Below are positions 15,709 through 25,567 of a stretch of 64,000 nt of DNA, one piece after another. The stretch lies in assembly GCF_003234855.1 (NCBI RefSeq), contig NZ_QKTO01000011.1:1-64000 (forward strand), read 5' to 3'. Origin of the DNA: Curtobacterium sp. MCBD17_032 (lineage in GTDB: Bacteria > Actinomycetota > Actinomycetes > Actinomycetales > Microbacteriaceae). The notes under the pieces were generated by a model. It did no database searches. It had not been told where the DNA came from and saw only the letters and a list, made by a program, of their open reading frames with translations. The translations under genes and the position numbers were made by a program. Position 1 is the first letter of the stretch, and every line of letters starts with the position of its first letter.

Positions 15709-15777
15709 GCTCCCGTTCTACCGACCGGACTGACCCGGTTCCCAGGCTGGCCGTCGTCCGGCTCCTATGGTGGCTCG

Positions 15778-17241
15778 ATGCGTTCCCGACCCGTTCGTCC
15801 CCTGCTCGCGCTCGCGGTGACCGGCCTCGTCCTCGGTGTCACCGCCTGTTCCGGTGCCGCGCCGGACCCGCGACCGACCCTGGCCCGCGCGGCCTCGGAC
15901 GCCGTCACGGTGGTCGCGCAGGACTCCGCCGCCGAACGGTCGGTCATGACGAGTCGGACGCTCTTCCGGTCCGCTCCCGGGGCGGTCGTGGCGTCCGCGG
16001 CCGACGCCGACGCCGTACGGGAGGCGGCGAGCGCCGCGGTGCGCGCGCACGTGCCGGCGCTCCTCGTGGGCTCGGACCCGGAGGTGGTCGACGACGAACT
16101 CGATCGCCTCGACGCGTCCTGGTACCAGGCGGTCGGCGACGTGTCGCTCGACACGGACGTCGCGGAGCGGGACGCACCGGAGGCTGGCCGGCGTGCGGAG
16201 GCGGGGCGGGCCTCCCGGCAGACGGTGCTCGTGGCGGACCGGTCGGTGGACGCCGCCGCGGTGGCGACCGCTCGTGCTGCCGGCGCTCAGCTGGTGGAGA
16301 TGCCCTCGGGCGTGTCGGATCCCGCCGCGTCGGGCGAGGTCGTCCAGGCGCTGCACGCGGCGAAGGGTCGGCCGACGCTGCTGCTCGGTGCCGCGTTCGC
16401 CGATCTCGGCGACCCCGCTTGGGTCGTCCGGGCCGCACAGACCGGGTACCGGATCGGTGACGGTGGACAGCGGCCGTTCGACGGGCACCGGTACACGGCC
16501 CTGTACGGCGCTCCCGGTGCACCGGTGCTCGGCGTGCTCGGCGAGCAGGACCCGGCAGCGAGCGTGCGGCGGGCGGAGGCACTCGCACGGGAGTACCGCG
16601 GACTGTCGGACGTGCCCGTGCGGCCCGCGTTCGAGGTGATCGCGACGGTCGCCGCCGGTGAGGCCGGCGACGACGGCGACTTCTCGCGCGAGCTGCCCGT
16701 GTCGACCCTCGAGCCGTACGTCGACGCCGCGCACGAGGCGGGCATGCCGACGATCATCGACCTGCAGCCCGGGCGGAGCGATTTCCTGTCGCAGGCGAAG
16801 CGGTACGAGTCGCTGTTGCGGCGGCCGGACGTGTGGTTGGCGCTCGACCCGGAGTGGCGGCTCGGCCCGGACCAGGTCCCGCTGGAGCAGATCGGCTCGG
16901 TCGGTGCGCGCGAGGTGGACGCGGTGTCCGACTGGCTCGCCGAGCTCGTCCGCCGCGAGGGCCTGCCGCCGAAGGCCCTCGTGCTGCACCAGTTCCGGCT
17001 GTCGATGATCGCCGAGCGGGGCTCGCTCGCGTCACACCCGGAGCTCGACCTGCTCGTGCACGTCGACGGCCAGGGCGCGCAGCCGGACAAGCAGGCGACC
17101 TGGAAAGCGCTGCACGAGGGCGGTCCGGAGGGGCTGCACTGGGGGTGGAAGAACTTCCACGACGAGGACACCCCGATGCTGACGCCAGAGCAGACGATGT
17201 CGCAGGTGCAGCCGACCCCCTCGCTGGTCACCTACCAGTGA
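15778..17241 (+). CDS. Exported lipoprotein of unknown function
   Basis: Protein of 487 residues. The N-terminus is a lipoprotein signal (MRSRPVRPLLALAVTGLV, then lipobox GVTACS), so it should be anchored outside the cell. Residues about 55-110 (AVVASAADADAVREAASAAV ... ALLVGSDPEVVDDELDRL) resemble the strand-helix pattern of cell-wall-binding repeat 2. The C-terminal half, with MPTIIDLQPGRSDFLSQAKR and WLALDPEWRLG, looks like a barrel-type hydrolase domain. Neither assignment is secure. It stands alone between a divergent hydrolase gene and recQ. Confidence 0.65.
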   Translation: MRSRPVRPLLALAVTGLVLGVTACSGAAPDPRPTLARAASDAVTVVAQDSAAERSVMTSRTLFRSAPGAVVASAADADAVREAASAAVRAHVPALLVGSDPEVVDDELDRLDASWYQAVGDVSLDTDVAERDAPEAGRRAEAGRASRQTVLVADRSVDAAAVATARAAGAQLVEMPSGVSDPAASGEVVQALHAAKGRPTLLLGAAFADLGDPAWVVRAAQTGYRIGDGGQRPFDGHRYTALYGAPGAPVLGVLGEQDPAASVRRAEALAREYRGLSDVPVRPAFEVIATVAAGEAGDDGDFSRELPVSTLEPYVDAAHEAGMPTIIDLQPGRSDFLSQAKRYESLLRRPDVWLALDPEWRLGPDQVPLEQIGSVGAREVDAVSDWLAELVRREGLPPKALVLHQFRLSMIAERGSLASHPELDLLVHVDGQGAQPDKQATWKALHEGGPEGLHWGWKNFHDEDTPMLTPEQTMSQVQPTPSLVTYQ

Positions 17242-17312
17242 GTGCTCGCGCGTCGTCCACAGATCGGAAGCTCGGGGCCGGTTCCGTCGGTCGGTCCTGA
17301 CAGCATGGGGGC

Positions 17313-19451
17313 ATGAACTCGCCTGCTGTCACCTCCGTCCCGTCGGCCGCCATCGCTGCGGAGGCGCACGAGGCGCTGCAGGCGCTGACCGGGCGGGCTG
17401 ACGCGGTCTTCCACCCGGGCCAGCTCGAGGCGATCTCCGCGCTCGTCGAGCACCGGCAGCGCGCCCTCGTCGTGCAGCGCACCGGGTGGGGCAAGTCGGC
17501 CGTGTACTTCCTCGCGACCCTGCTCCTCCGACGCCGGGGCGGCGGGCCGACCGTGCTCGTGTCCCCGCTGCTCGCGCTCATGCGGGACCAGGTCGCCGCG
17601 GCCGCGCGGGCCGGGGTCCGAGCGGTGTCGATCAACTCGGCGAACGCGCACGAGTGGACCGAGACGCAGGCGGCACTCGCCCGTGACGAGGTCGACGTCC
17701 TCCTCGTCTCCCCCGAACGGCTCAACAACCCGAAGTTCCGGGACGAGCAACTGCCGGCGCTCATCGGGCGGATGGGGATGCTCGTCGTCGACGAAGCACA
17801 CTGCATCTCGGACTGGGGGCACGACTTCCGACCCGACTACCGGCGGCTCGCCGAACTCATCCGCTCCCTGCCGCACGGCGTGCCCGTCCTCGCGACGACG
17901 GCGACCGCGAACGAACGCGTGGTCGAGGACGTCGCCGAGCAGCTCACCGCCGGCCCCGAGGACCCGGTGTTCACCATCCGCGGGTCGCTCGCCCGCGCCT
18001 CCCTGCGGCTCGGCGTGCTCACGCTGCCCGACGCCCGCGCCCGGCTCGGTTGGTTGCTCGCGCACCTCGGCGACCTGCCCGGCAGCGGCATCATCTACAC
18101 GCTCACGGTGTCCGCGGCCGAGGACATCGCCCGCCTGCTGCGCGAGTCCGGGTACGCCGTGCGCGCGTACACCGGTCGCACGGACAACGAGGAACGCGAG
18201 CAGCTCGAAGGGATGTTGAAGGACAACGACCTGAAGGCCCTCGTCGCGACGAGTGCGCTCGGCATGGGGTTCGACAAGCCCGACCTCGGCTTCGTCGTGC
18301 ACGTCGGCGCCCCGTCCTCGCCCGTCGCGTACTACCAGCAGATCGGTCGTGCGGGCCGCGCGACGGACAACGCCGACGTGCTGCTGCTGCCCGGGCGCGA
18401 GGACCAGGAGATCTGGCAGTACTTCGCCAGCGCGTCCATGCCGACCGAGTCCCGCGCCTCGGCCGTGCTCGGCGCGCTCTCCCCCGACAGCGCCATGTCG
18501 ACCGTCGCGCTCGAAGGCCTCGTCGACATCAAGCGCTCGACGCTCGAACTCCTGCTCAAGGTGCTCGACGTCGACGGTGCCGTCCGTCGGGTCGGCGGCG
18601 GCTGGGTCACGACCGGGCGCCCCTGGGAGTACGACGCCGTCCGCTACGAGCGCGTCGCCGCTGCCCGTGCCGCCGAGGCCGCGTCGATGCTCGCCTACGA
18701 GTCGACGAGCGCGTGCCGGATGCAACTGCTCCAGCAAGACCTCGACGACCCCACGGCGGAGCCCTGCGGCCGGTGCGACAACTGCGCCGGCGCCTGGTAC
18801 CCGACGGACGTCTCCGACGCGGACCGCTCCGGCGCCGCGACCGCGCTCGACCAGGTCGGCGTCGAGATCGCTCCGCGTGCGCAGTGGCCCTCGGGCATGG
18901 CGTCGCTCGGGGTCGCGGTGAAGGGCAAGATCCCGGCCGGGGAACTCGTGGCACCGGGCCGTGCGGTCGCACGACTCACCGACCTCGGGTGGGGCGGGCC
19001 GCTCCGGGCGCTGTTCGCGACCGGCACCCCCGACGGGCCGGTGTCCCGCGAACTCGTCGACGGGTGCGTCCGGGCGCTGAAGGACTGGCCGTGGGAGGCC
19101 CGACCGACCGGGGTGGTGGCCCTGTCCTCCCGATCCCGCCCGCAGCTCGTGGGCTCGCTCGCGCAGGCGCTGTCCTCGATCGGGCGGCTGCAGCACCTCG
19201 GCACGCTCGACCGTGACGGCGGCGTGCCCCGGGGGGACGGCGCGACGAACAGCGCCTACCGCCTGTCCGGCGTCTGGGACACCTTCGTGGTCGGCCCGGA
19301 GCTGGCCGCCGCGCTGCAGGCGCACGAGGGGCCGGTGTTGCTCGTGGACGACCTGGTCGACAGCCGGTGGACGATGACGGTCGCGGGGCGAGCACTCCGG
19401 CAGGCCGGGGCATCGGCCGTGCTGCCGTTCGCACTCGCGACCGTCGCCTGA
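17313..19451 (+). CDS. recQ: RecQ-family ATP-dependent DNA helicase with C-terminal phosphoribosyltransferase-like domain
   Basis: 3'-5' DNA helicase acting in recombination and replication-fork repair, 712 residues. Visible motifs: VVQRTGWGKSAVYF (Walker A), MLVVDEAHCISDWGHDFR (DEAH box and RecQ aromatic loop), ATSALGMGFDKPDL, and YYQQIGRAGRATD (motif VI). Four cysteines in CRMQLLQ...EPCGRCDNCAG form the RecQ zinc site near residues 469-494. The C-terminus differs from E. coli RecQ: there is no HRDC domain, but a segment ending EGPVLLVDDLVDSRWTMTVA resembles the PRPP-binding strand of ComF-type phosphoribosyltransferases. This fusion occurs in actinobacterial RecQ proteins. Confidence 0.92.
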   Translation: MNSPAVTSVPSAAIAAEAHEALQALTGRADAVFHPGQLEAISALVEHRQRALVVQRTGWGKSAVYFLATLLLRRRGGGPTVLVSPLLALMRDQVAAAARAGVRAVSINSANAHEWTETQAALARDEVDVLLVSPERLNNPKFRDEQLPALIGRMGMLVVDEAHCISDWGHDFRPDYRRLAELIRSLPHGVPVLATTATANERVVEDVAEQLTAGPEDPVFTIRGSLARASLRLGVLTLPDARARLGWLLAHLGDLPGSGIIYTLTVSAAEDIARLLRESGYAVRAYTGRTDNEEREQLEGMLKDNDLKALVATSALGMGFDKPDLGFVVHVGAPSSPVAYYQQIGRAGRATDNADVLLLPGREDQEIWQYFASASMPTESRASAVLGALSPDSAMSTVALEGLVDIKRSTLELLLKVLDVDGAVRRVGGGWVTTGRPWEYDAVRYERVAAARAAEAASMLAYESTSACRMQLLQQDLDDPTAEPCGRCDNCAGAWYPTDVSDADRSGAATALDQVGVEIAPRAQWPSGMASLGVAVKGKIPAGELVAPGRAVARLTDLGWGGPLRALFATGTPDGPVSRELVDGCVRALKDWPWEARPTGVVALSSRSRPQLVGSLAQALSSIGRLQHLGTLDRDGGVPRGDGATNSAYRLSGVWDTFVVGPELAAALQAHEGPVLLVDDLVDSRWTMTVAGRALRQAGASAVLPFALATVA

Positions 19452-19462
19452 ACGACGGTCGT

Positions 19463-19488
19463 CCTTCCGGCCGACGGTGGCCGGGAGG
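19463..19488. terminator. Hairpin between recQ and the aldo/keto reductase gene
   Basis: Arms CCTTCCGGCC and GGCCGGGAGG with a 6-base loop and one wobble pair, 12 bp after the recQ stop and between convergent genes. A T-run is lacking. Confidence 0.5.
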
Positions 19489-19530
19489 GGCGTAGCGGGG
19501 TCGCCACGCGCCTCCCGTCCGTCCCCGCCC

Positions 19531-20406
19531 CTACGCGGTCGTCCCGATCGCGTCGAGTTCCTCCACGGCGTCGTCCGGCAACACGAACCCGGCAGACGCG
19601 ACGTTGTCCCGGAGGTGCGCGACCGACGAGGTCCCCGGGATGAGCAGCATGTTCGGGGACCGCTGGAGCAGCCACGCCAGGGCGACCGTGAGCCGCGACA
19701 CCGCCAACCGCTCCGCCACCCGGTCGAGCGCTCCGGACTGGATCGGGGAGAACCCGCCGAGGGGGAAGTACGGCACGTACGCGATCCCCTGCGACGCGGT
19801 CAGGTCGACGAGGGCGTCGTCCTGTCGGCGGGCCACGTTGTACAGGTTCTGGACGCAGACGATCGGGACGTAGCTCTGCGCCTCCGCGAGCTGCTCGGCG
19901 CTCACGGTGGACAGACCGATGTGGCGGACGAGCCCGTCCTCCTGCAGACGCGCGAGTGCTTCGACCTGCGGAGCGACCGACCCCGGTTCCGGAGCGTCGA
20001 CACCGCCCATCCGGATGTTCACGACGTCGAGCCGGTCGAGCCCCAGGGTGCGGAGGTTCTCGTGCACCTGCGCGACGAGGTCGTCGGGCTGTCGGGTCGG
20101 CACCCAGTTGCCCTTCGCGTCGCGGACCGAACCGACCTTCGTGACGATGTGCACGTCGTCCGGGTACGGCGCGAGTGCTTCGCGGATGAGCTCGTTCGTG
20201 ACGTGGGGGCCGTAGAACTCCGCCGTGTCGATGTGGGTGATGCCGAGTTCGACGGCGGTCCGGAGCACCCGGACGGCCTCGTCGCGATCGGCGGGCGGAC
20301 CGAACACGTGCGGTCCGGCCAGTTGCATGGCGCCGTACCCGACGCGGGTGAGGTCGAGGTCGTCGGCGATCCGGAAGGTCCCGCCGGGGAGGGATGTCGT
20401 GGTCAT
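19531..20406 (-). CDS. Aldo/keto reductase
   Basis: NAD(P)H-dependent oxidoreductase of 291 residues, a single TIM barrel of typical length. Visible: ITHIDTAEFYGPHVTNELIR (catalytic Asp and Tyr), VHIVTKVGS (catalytic Lys), and the C-terminal cofactor-binding run MLLIPGTSSVAHLRDNVAS. The substrate is unknown. I use ATG 20406; a GTG at 20415 is equally in frame but sits too close to the GAGGAG ribosome binding site. Confidence 0.88.
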   Translation of the reverse strand: MTTTSLPGGTFRIADDLDLTRVGYGAMQLAGPHVFGPPADRDEAVRVLRTAVELGITHIDTAEFYGPHVTNELIREALAPYPDDVHIVTKVGSVRDAKGNWVPTRQPDDLVAQVHENLRTLGLDRLDVVNIRMGGVDAPEPGSVAPQVEALARLQEDGLVRHIGLSTVSAEQLAEAQSYVPIVCVQNLYNVARRQDDALVDLTASQGIAYVPYFPLGGFSPIQSGALDRVAERLAVSRLTVALAWLLQRSPNMLLIPGTSSVAHLRDNVASAGFVLPDDAVEELDAIGTTA

Positions 20407-20487
20407 ACGACCCACGATGCTCCTCGCGGTCCGGTCGGCACGCGGTCTCGTCAGCGCCGGAGGACGCGGACCAGGACCGCCCCCCCC

Positions 20488-21018
20488 CTACCGGACGTCG
20501 GCGCGGGCCGGCTTCGGGAAGGTGCCGCGCATGTGGTCGTTCGTCAGGACGTCCCCGATCCCGACCATGAGCACCGAGAAGACGATCTGCTCGATGACCA
20601 TCCAGAACGGGTACAGCCCGGGGATCGCCGCGATGACGAGCGTCACGATCGGGAAGACGCGGCTGAACAGCCGGAGGCGCTGGTACGCCCAGTAGTACCC
20701 GAGCTGCGCCCGCCACGCGAAGACGTACAGCGTCAGCGTGATGAGCAGCACGACGGTGGCCCGGAACCAGACCGCCCACGGCACGGTCTGGCCCGCGTGC
20801 GACAGCAGCACCGCGACGACGACGGCGGTCACGCCGACGACCGTCTCCGCGACGAGCAACCACCGGATCCAGCGGAACGACCGGACGGTGTCCGGGTGGG
20901 CGAGCATGTCCTCCCGGATGACGTATCCACCCTGCCGGCCGCCCGCCAGACGGTCGAGCCGCAGCCGCGTCCACGCGCGGTCGGCGCGTGCGGCGAGGGC
21001 GGGAGGATGCGGCGTCAC
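20488..21018 (-). CDS. Membrane protein of unknown function
   Basis: Protein of 176 residues with a polar N-terminal 50 residues and then three or four transmembrane segments (for example WLLVAETVVGVTAVVVAVLL, ATVVLLITLTLYVFAW, IVTLVIAAIPGLYPFWMVI). The C-terminal tail is short and basic. GTG 21018 is used; an in-frame ATG at 21036 would add six residues. I recognise no family. It lies between the aldo/keto reductase gene and another unassigned gene on the same strand. Confidence 0.7.
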   Translation of the reverse strand: MTPHPPALAARADRAWTRLRLDRLAGGRQGGYVIREDMLAHPDTVRSFRWIRWLLVAETVVGVTAVVVAVLLSHAGQTVPWAVWFRATVVLLITLTLYVFAWRAQLGYYWAYQRLRLFSRVFPIVTLVIAAIPGLYPFWMVIEQIVFSVLMVGIGDVLTNDHMRGTFPKPARADVR

Positions 21019-21145
21019 CGTCCCATGGTGCCGCATCCCGCCGGACGGTGGGGGCGCGTGCGTCCGGCCGCTTCGGCCCCGGGGTCGCTGCGCGTTCCTG
21101 GCCGTCCGGCCCGCTGCCGCGCCTCGCAGCAGCCGTGGTGCACCG

Positions 21146-21862
21146 TCAGGATGCGGGCAACAGCTCGGCACCGGCGAGGACGTCCCCCGTGTTCGCATCG
21201 ACGAGCAGGACCGAGTGCACTACGGGCGGCAGGTCCTGCGGGTCGACGATGACCAGCACGGTGTGTTCGCCGTCCGGGGTGAACGAGCCGACGTCGACGG
21301 GGACGTCGTCGCCGATCCACTCGGCCCACCCGGCACCGACGACGTCACCCGAGGAGAGCCGGACGCGCACGGCGCCCAGGTACGAGCCGGTCGAGCCCGG
21401 CTGCGCCTTCACGCGGACACCGGTGAGGGTCACCTGGACGACCTGTTCCCCGACGACCTCGAGTCGGACGCTGCCGTGGACGTCGCCGTCGACGGGGACG
21501 AGGTCGCCCGCGATCGGCAGGGCTCGGCGCCACCACGGAGCCGACACCTGCGCGTCGTCGACCGGCAGTCCGGTCGCAGCGTCGACCACGGTCGCGTCAC
21601 CGCCGCCGGTGCTGGTGCTGCTCGTGTCGTCCGCGTCGTGCGGTGTCGGTTCGTCCGGGATGAAGCCGTGCCCGATCGAGACGTCGGGTCCGTCCGTGCT
21701 CTCCGTGCTCGGCGACGGAGCGGTGGCGGACGCCGACGTCGGGCCGTCGGGGGCGGACCGCAGCGCGACCGCCCCTCCGCCGACCGCGACGAGCAGCACG
21801 AGCCCCACCACGAGGGGCGCTCGACGCGGTGACGTCGATCGCTCCCCTCGCGGCGCGGCCAT
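21146..21862 (-). CDS. Membrane-anchored protein of unknown function
   Basis: Protein of 238 residues: a basic N-terminus, a single transmembrane segment near residues 16-34 (PLVVGLVLLVAVGGGAVALR), a Ser/Thr/Asp-rich linker to about residue 95, then an exported beta-rich domain with an FTPDGEHTVLVIVDP strand, which looks like an immunoglobulin-like or DUF4352-type fold. It starts six bases after the der stop on the same strand, so it is probably transcribed with der. Function unknown. Confidence 0.65.
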   Translation of the reverse strand: MAAPRGERSTSPRRAPLVVGLVLLVAVGGGAVALRSAPDGPTSASATAPSPSTESTDGPDVSIGHGFIPDEPTPHDADDTSSTSTGGGDATVVDAATGLPVDDAQVSAPWWRRALPIAGDLVPVDGDVHGSVRLEVVGEQVVQVTLTGVRVKAQPGSTGSYLGAVRVRLSSGDVVGAGWAEWIGDDVPVDVGSFTPDGEHTVLVIVDPQDLPPVVHSVLLVDANTGDVLAGAELLPAS

Positions 21863-21868
21863 GACCGG

Positions 21869-23389
21869 TCAGCGCTTCCGGCGCTCGCGGACGCGCATGT
21901 TGACGATGATCGGGGTGCCGTCGAAGCCCCAGACCTCGCGGAGGCGCCGGGTGATGAACCGGCGGTACTGCGGGTCGAGGAACGCCGACGTGAACAGCAC
22001 GAAGGTCGGCGGTTGGGTCGACGCCTGCGTGGCGAACAGGATGCGGGGCTGCTTGCCACCGCGGACCGGGTGCGGGTGTTCCTGCACGAGTTCGGCGACG
22101 AAGGCGTTGACCTTGCCGGTCGGGATGCGGGTGTCCCACGACTCGAGCGCGGTCTCGAGCGCCGGCACGAGCTTCTCGAGGTGACGGCCCGTCCGGGCGG
22201 AGATGTTCACGCGCGGTGCCCACGTCACGTGCGCCAGGTCCTGCTCGATCTCGCGCTCGAGGTAACGGCGGCGCTCGTCGTCGAGCAGGTCCCACTTGTT
22301 GTAGGCCAGGACGAGCGCCCGGCCCGACTCGAGCACCAGGTCGATGATGCGGAGGTCCTGCACCGACACCGGTTCGGTGACGTCGATGACGACGACCGCG
22401 ACCTCGGCCTTCTCGAGCGCCGCGGTCGTGCGGAGCGAGGCGTAGAAGTCGGCGCCCTGCTGCATGTGCACGCGCTTGCGGATGCCCGCGGTGTCGACGA
22501 AGCGCCAGGTCTTGCCGCCGAGTTCGATCTGCTCGTCCACCGGGTCGCGGGTCGTGCCCGCGAGCTCGTTGACGACGACGCGCTCTTCGCCGGCGGCCTT
22601 GTTGAGCAGCGAGCTCTTGCCGACGTTCGGACGACCGAGGATCGCGACGCGACGCGGGCCGCCGATCTCCTGCTTCGCGACGGCGGACACGTCCGGCAGC
22701 GTCGCGATGATGAGGTCGAGCAGGTCCGCGACCCCACGACCGTGCAGCGCTGACACCGGGTGCGGCTCGCCGAGCCCGAGGTTCCACAGCGCGTGGGCCT
22801 CGAGGTCGCGGCGCTCGTCGTCGGACTTGTTCGCGACGACGATGACCGGTCGGTCGGTGCCGCGCAGCATCTTCACGACGTGCTCGTCGGTCGCGGTGAT
22901 GCCGACCGTGACGTCCACGACGAAGAGCACCGCGTCGGCGAGGTCGATCGCGACCTCGGCCTGCGCTGCCACCGAGGCGTTGATGCCCTTCGCGTCGGGC
23001 TCCCATCCACCGGTGTCGACGATCGTGAAGCGCTTGTCGTTCCACTCGGCCTTGTAGCTGACGCGGTCGCGCGTGACACCGGGGGTGTCCTGCACGACGG
23101 CCTCACGCCGGCCGAGGATGCGGTTCACGAGCTGCGACTTGCCGACGTTCGGACGGCCGACGATCGCGAGCACCGGCAGGGCCGGCAGGTAGGCAACCCC
23201 GTCGACGCCGAGCTTGCCGGCTTCGAGGAGGGCGATGTCCTCCTCGTCGAGGTCGTAGTCCTCGAGTCCGGCGCGGAGGGCGCTCGCACGCTGGTCCGCT
23301 TCGGCCTCGTCGATGTCGGCGAGCCGCTCGCCGAGGGAGTCGTCGTACTCGGGGAAGTCGTCGTCGCTTCGGTCGTCCAGCTGCGCCAT
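21869..23389 (-). CDS. der: GTPase Der (EngA)
   Basis: Essential double-GTPase needed for 50S ribosomal subunit assembly, 506 residues. Two consecutive G domains are visible: [19 protein letters not shown] near residues 75-93 and [19 protein letters not shown] near 250-268, each followed by DTPG/DTAG and NKSD/NKWD motifs. The C-terminal KH-like domain ends with [20 protein letters not shown], typical for Der. An acidic N-terminal extension of about 70 residues is present, as in other actinobacteria. The order tyrA-cmk-der is conserved. Confidence 0.96.
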   Translation of the reverse strand: MAQLDDRSDDDFPEYDDSLGERLADIDEAEADQRASALRAGLEDYDLDEEDIALLEAGKLGVDGVAYLPALPVLAIVGRPNVGKSQLVNRILGRREAVVQDTPGVTRDRVSYKAEWNDKRFTIVDTGGWEPDAKGINASVAAQAEVAIDLADAVLFVVDVTVGITATDEHVVKMLRGTDRPVIVVANKSDDERRDLEAHALWNLGLGEPHPVSALHGRGVADLLDLIIATLPDVSAVAKQEIGGPRRVAILGRPNVGKSSLLNKAAGEERVVVNELAGTTRDPVDEQIELGGKTWRFVDTAGIRKRVHMQQGADFYASLRTTAALEKAEVAVVVIDVTEPVSVQDLRIIDLVLESGRALVLAYNKWDLLDDERRRYLEREIEQDLAHVTWAPRVNISARTGRHLEKLVPALETALESWDTRIPTGKVNAFVAELVQEHPHPVRGGKQPRILFATQASTQPPTFVLFTSAFLDPQYRRFITRRLREVWGFDGTPIIVNMRVRERRKR

Positions 23390-23461
23390 GGTGGGTTCCT
23401 TGCCGGCGGCCGGTCGGCCGCGTGTTCGTGGTTCACGTGCGGCCGTGTGGCCGCCTCGTCG

Positions 23462-24331
23462 TCAGTTCGTGGCCGAGCGGGCCAGGTCGACCACCGCCTG
23501 CACGGTCTGGTCGAAGTCGAGGTCGGTGGAGTCGAGGGTGGTGACGCCGTCTGCGGCGTTCATGAAGTCGACGACCTTCGCATCGGCAGCGTCCCGACGG
23601 GCGAGGGCGGCCGAGGTCGCTTCGGCCGACTGGGTGGTGACCTCTGCCGACCGACGTGCCATCCTAACGGATTCGTCGGCGGTCAACAGGATGCGGACTT
23701 CGGCGTCCGGAGCGACGACCGTCGTGATGTCGCGTCCCTCGGTGATGATGCCCTGTCCGTCGGCCATCCGCATGACCTGTCGGAAGAGCGCGACGAGCTT
23801 GGCGCGGACGTCGGGCAGCTTCGCGATGTGTGCGACCGCGGCCGTGACCTCGGGCGTCCGGATGGCGTCCGTGACGTCGACGTCGCCGACGCGCACGAAG
23901 TAGTCGTCCGGGTCGGTGCCGATCGCGTAGTCGAAGTCGTCCCAGCTGGCCAGCACCGCGGCCGGGTCGTCGAGGTCGACGCCCTGCTGCAGGGCGTGCC
24001 AGGCGAGCGCACGGTAGGCGGCACCGGTGTCCTGGTACCCGAAGCCGAGGACCCGGGCCGCGGCGCGGGACACGCTCGACTTGCCGCTGCCGGCGGGCCC
24101 GTCCACGGCGATGACGAACTTCGCGACGAACGCGCCGGCGGGCAGCCCCGCGGGCATCGGGTCACGTGTGGAGCCGAGCTCACCGGCACCCTGGCCGTCC
24201 GGACCACCGGTGACGTCGCCGCCGCCGAGGGGTCCGGGCTGGTCGGCCGGGGTCGGCAGACCGGCGTCGGGGCCGTCCGGGCCCCCCGTCACACCGGACT
24301 CGAGAGCGGTGTCGTGTTCGTTCAGGCCCAT
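23462..24331 (-). CDS. cmk: Cytidylate kinase
   Basis: (d)CMP kinase, which makes CDP/dCDP from CMP/dCMP with ATP. The P-loop [20 protein letters not shown] lies near residues 72-91, [13 protein letters not shown] gives the substrate-binding residues, and [15 protein letters not shown] is the conserved GRDIGT-type block. ATG 24331 overlaps the tyrA stop by ten bases and has GGAGG upstream. It adds about 70 Gly/Pro/Asp-rich residues, with VTGGPDG twice, before the kinase domain. ATG 24157 (residue 59) is an alternative giving a more normal length. Confidence 0.9.
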   Translation of the reverse strand: MGLNEHDTALESGVTGGPDGPDAGLPTPADQPGPLGGGDVTGGPDGQGAGELGSTRDPMPAGLPAGAFVAKFVIAVDGPAGSGKSSVSRAAARVLGFGYQDTGAAYRALAWHALQQGVDLDDPAAVLASWDDFDYAIGTDPDDYFVRVGDVDVTDAIRTPEVTAAVAHIAKLPDVRAKLVALFRQVMRMADGQGIITEGRDITTVVAPDAEVRILLTADESVRMARRSAEVTTQSAEATSAALARRDAADAKVVDFMNAADGVTTLDSTDLDFDQTVQAVVDLARSATN

Positions 24332-25473
24332 GCTGCTGGGATCCTCCATCCGCGACCCTCGAGTTCCTCGACGAGTCGCTGTTCGTGCTCGGGGACGACC
24401 GACACCTCGACGATGCCGATCTGCGCCCGTGGCGAGTGCTCGAGGTGCAGGTCCTCGAGGTTGATGCCGAGCTCCCCGATGGTGGTGAGGAGCGCGGCGA
24501 ACTGTCCGGGCCGGTCGTCGATCAGGACGACGACCCGGGCGAACCGGGCGGTCGACCCGTGCTTGCCGGGCAGCCGCTCGACCCCGCGGTTGCCGGCTGC
24601 GATGGTCTCCGCGAGGCTCCGGGGCGACCCGGCGGCCGTCGGGTCGGCGAGCGCGTCGATGACCCGGTCGAGCTCGTCCCGCAGGTCGGTCAGGACCGGG
24701 CGGATGTGGGCGGCGTTCGCGCCGATGATCTGGACCCAGAGACCCGGGTCGCTCGCGGCGATGCGCGTGACGTCGCGCACCCCGCCGCCGGCGAGCCCGA
24801 GGGCCTCCCCCGGAGCGTCGCGGAGTCGGGAGGCCATGAGCGTCGACACCAACTGCGGGACGTGCGAGACGACCGCGACGGCCTGGTCGTGCGACGCGGG
24901 GTCCATCGGGACGACGGTCGCACCGAGGTCGAGCGCCAGGTGCTCCACCGCGGCGGCCCGCTGGTGGCTGATGTCGTCGTGTCCGGCGATCACCCACGGA
25001 CGGCCGATGAACAGGTCGGCCCGGGCGGCGGTCGGACCGCTGCGCTCCCGTCCCGCCATCGGGTGCGAGCCGATGTACCGCGAGACGTCGGCGCCGACGG
25101 CGCGGAGTCGTTCGAGGGGCCCCGACTTCACGCTCGCGACATCCGTGACGACGGCGTCCGGGAAGGCGGCGAGTTCGCGTTCGACGACGGCCGCCGTGAC
25201 GTCCGGCGGCACCGCGACCACGACGAGTTCCGGGGCGTCGCCCGGTGCGGGGCGACGTCCGGCGCCGTAGTCGACGGCGAGCGCCAACGCCGCCGGGGAC
25301 ACGTCGTCGAGGACGACGTCCACCCCCTTGTCGCGGAGGGCGAGCCCGATCGAGGCGCCCAGCAGACCGGTCCCGACGATCCGCACCGGACCACGGAGTC
25401 GCCGGTCGATCGCCGACGGCTGCCGGTCAGCGGGGACCGTCGCGTCGGAGGCGGGCGGAGTGGGGTCGGTCAC
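24322..25473 (-). CDS. tyrA: Prephenate dehydrogenase
   Basis: NAD(P)-dependent enzyme of tyrosine synthesis converting prephenate to 4-hydroxyphenylpyruvate, 383 residues. The Rossmann motif is [20 protein letters not shown] near residue 31. [13 protein letters not shown] carries the active-site His, and [16 protein letters not shown] is the conserved helix of the C-terminal domain. The last 75 residues ([20 protein letters not shown]) form an ACT domain, suggesting feedback control by an amino acid, most likely tyrosine. It ends overlapping cmk. Confidence 0.93.
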   Translation of the reverse strand: MTDPTPPASDATVPADRQPSAIDRRLRGPVRIVGTGLLGASIGLALRDKGVDVVLDDVSPAALALAVDYGAGRRPAPGDAPELVVVAVPPDVTAAVVERELAAFPDAVVTDVASVKSGPLERLRAVGADVSRYIGSHPMAGRERSGPTAARADLFIGRPWVIAGHDDISHQRAAAVEHLALDLGATVVPMDPASHDQAVAVVSHVPQLVSTLMASRLRDAPGEALGLAGGGVRDVTRIAASDPGLWVQIIGANAAHIRPVLTDLRDELDRVIDALADPTAAGSPRSLAETIAAGNRGVERLPGKHGSTARFARVVVLIDDRPGQFAALLTTIGELGINLEDLHLEHSPRAQIGIVEVSVVPEHEQRLVEELEGRGWRIPAAWA

Positions 25474-25567
25474 GCGGCAAGCCTAGCGAGCGGTGCTGCC
25501 CGGCAGCGGGACGGCGCCGGGCCTGTGGAGGACTCCCCCACCTGCGCCGGCGCCGTCCGTGCTCCGG

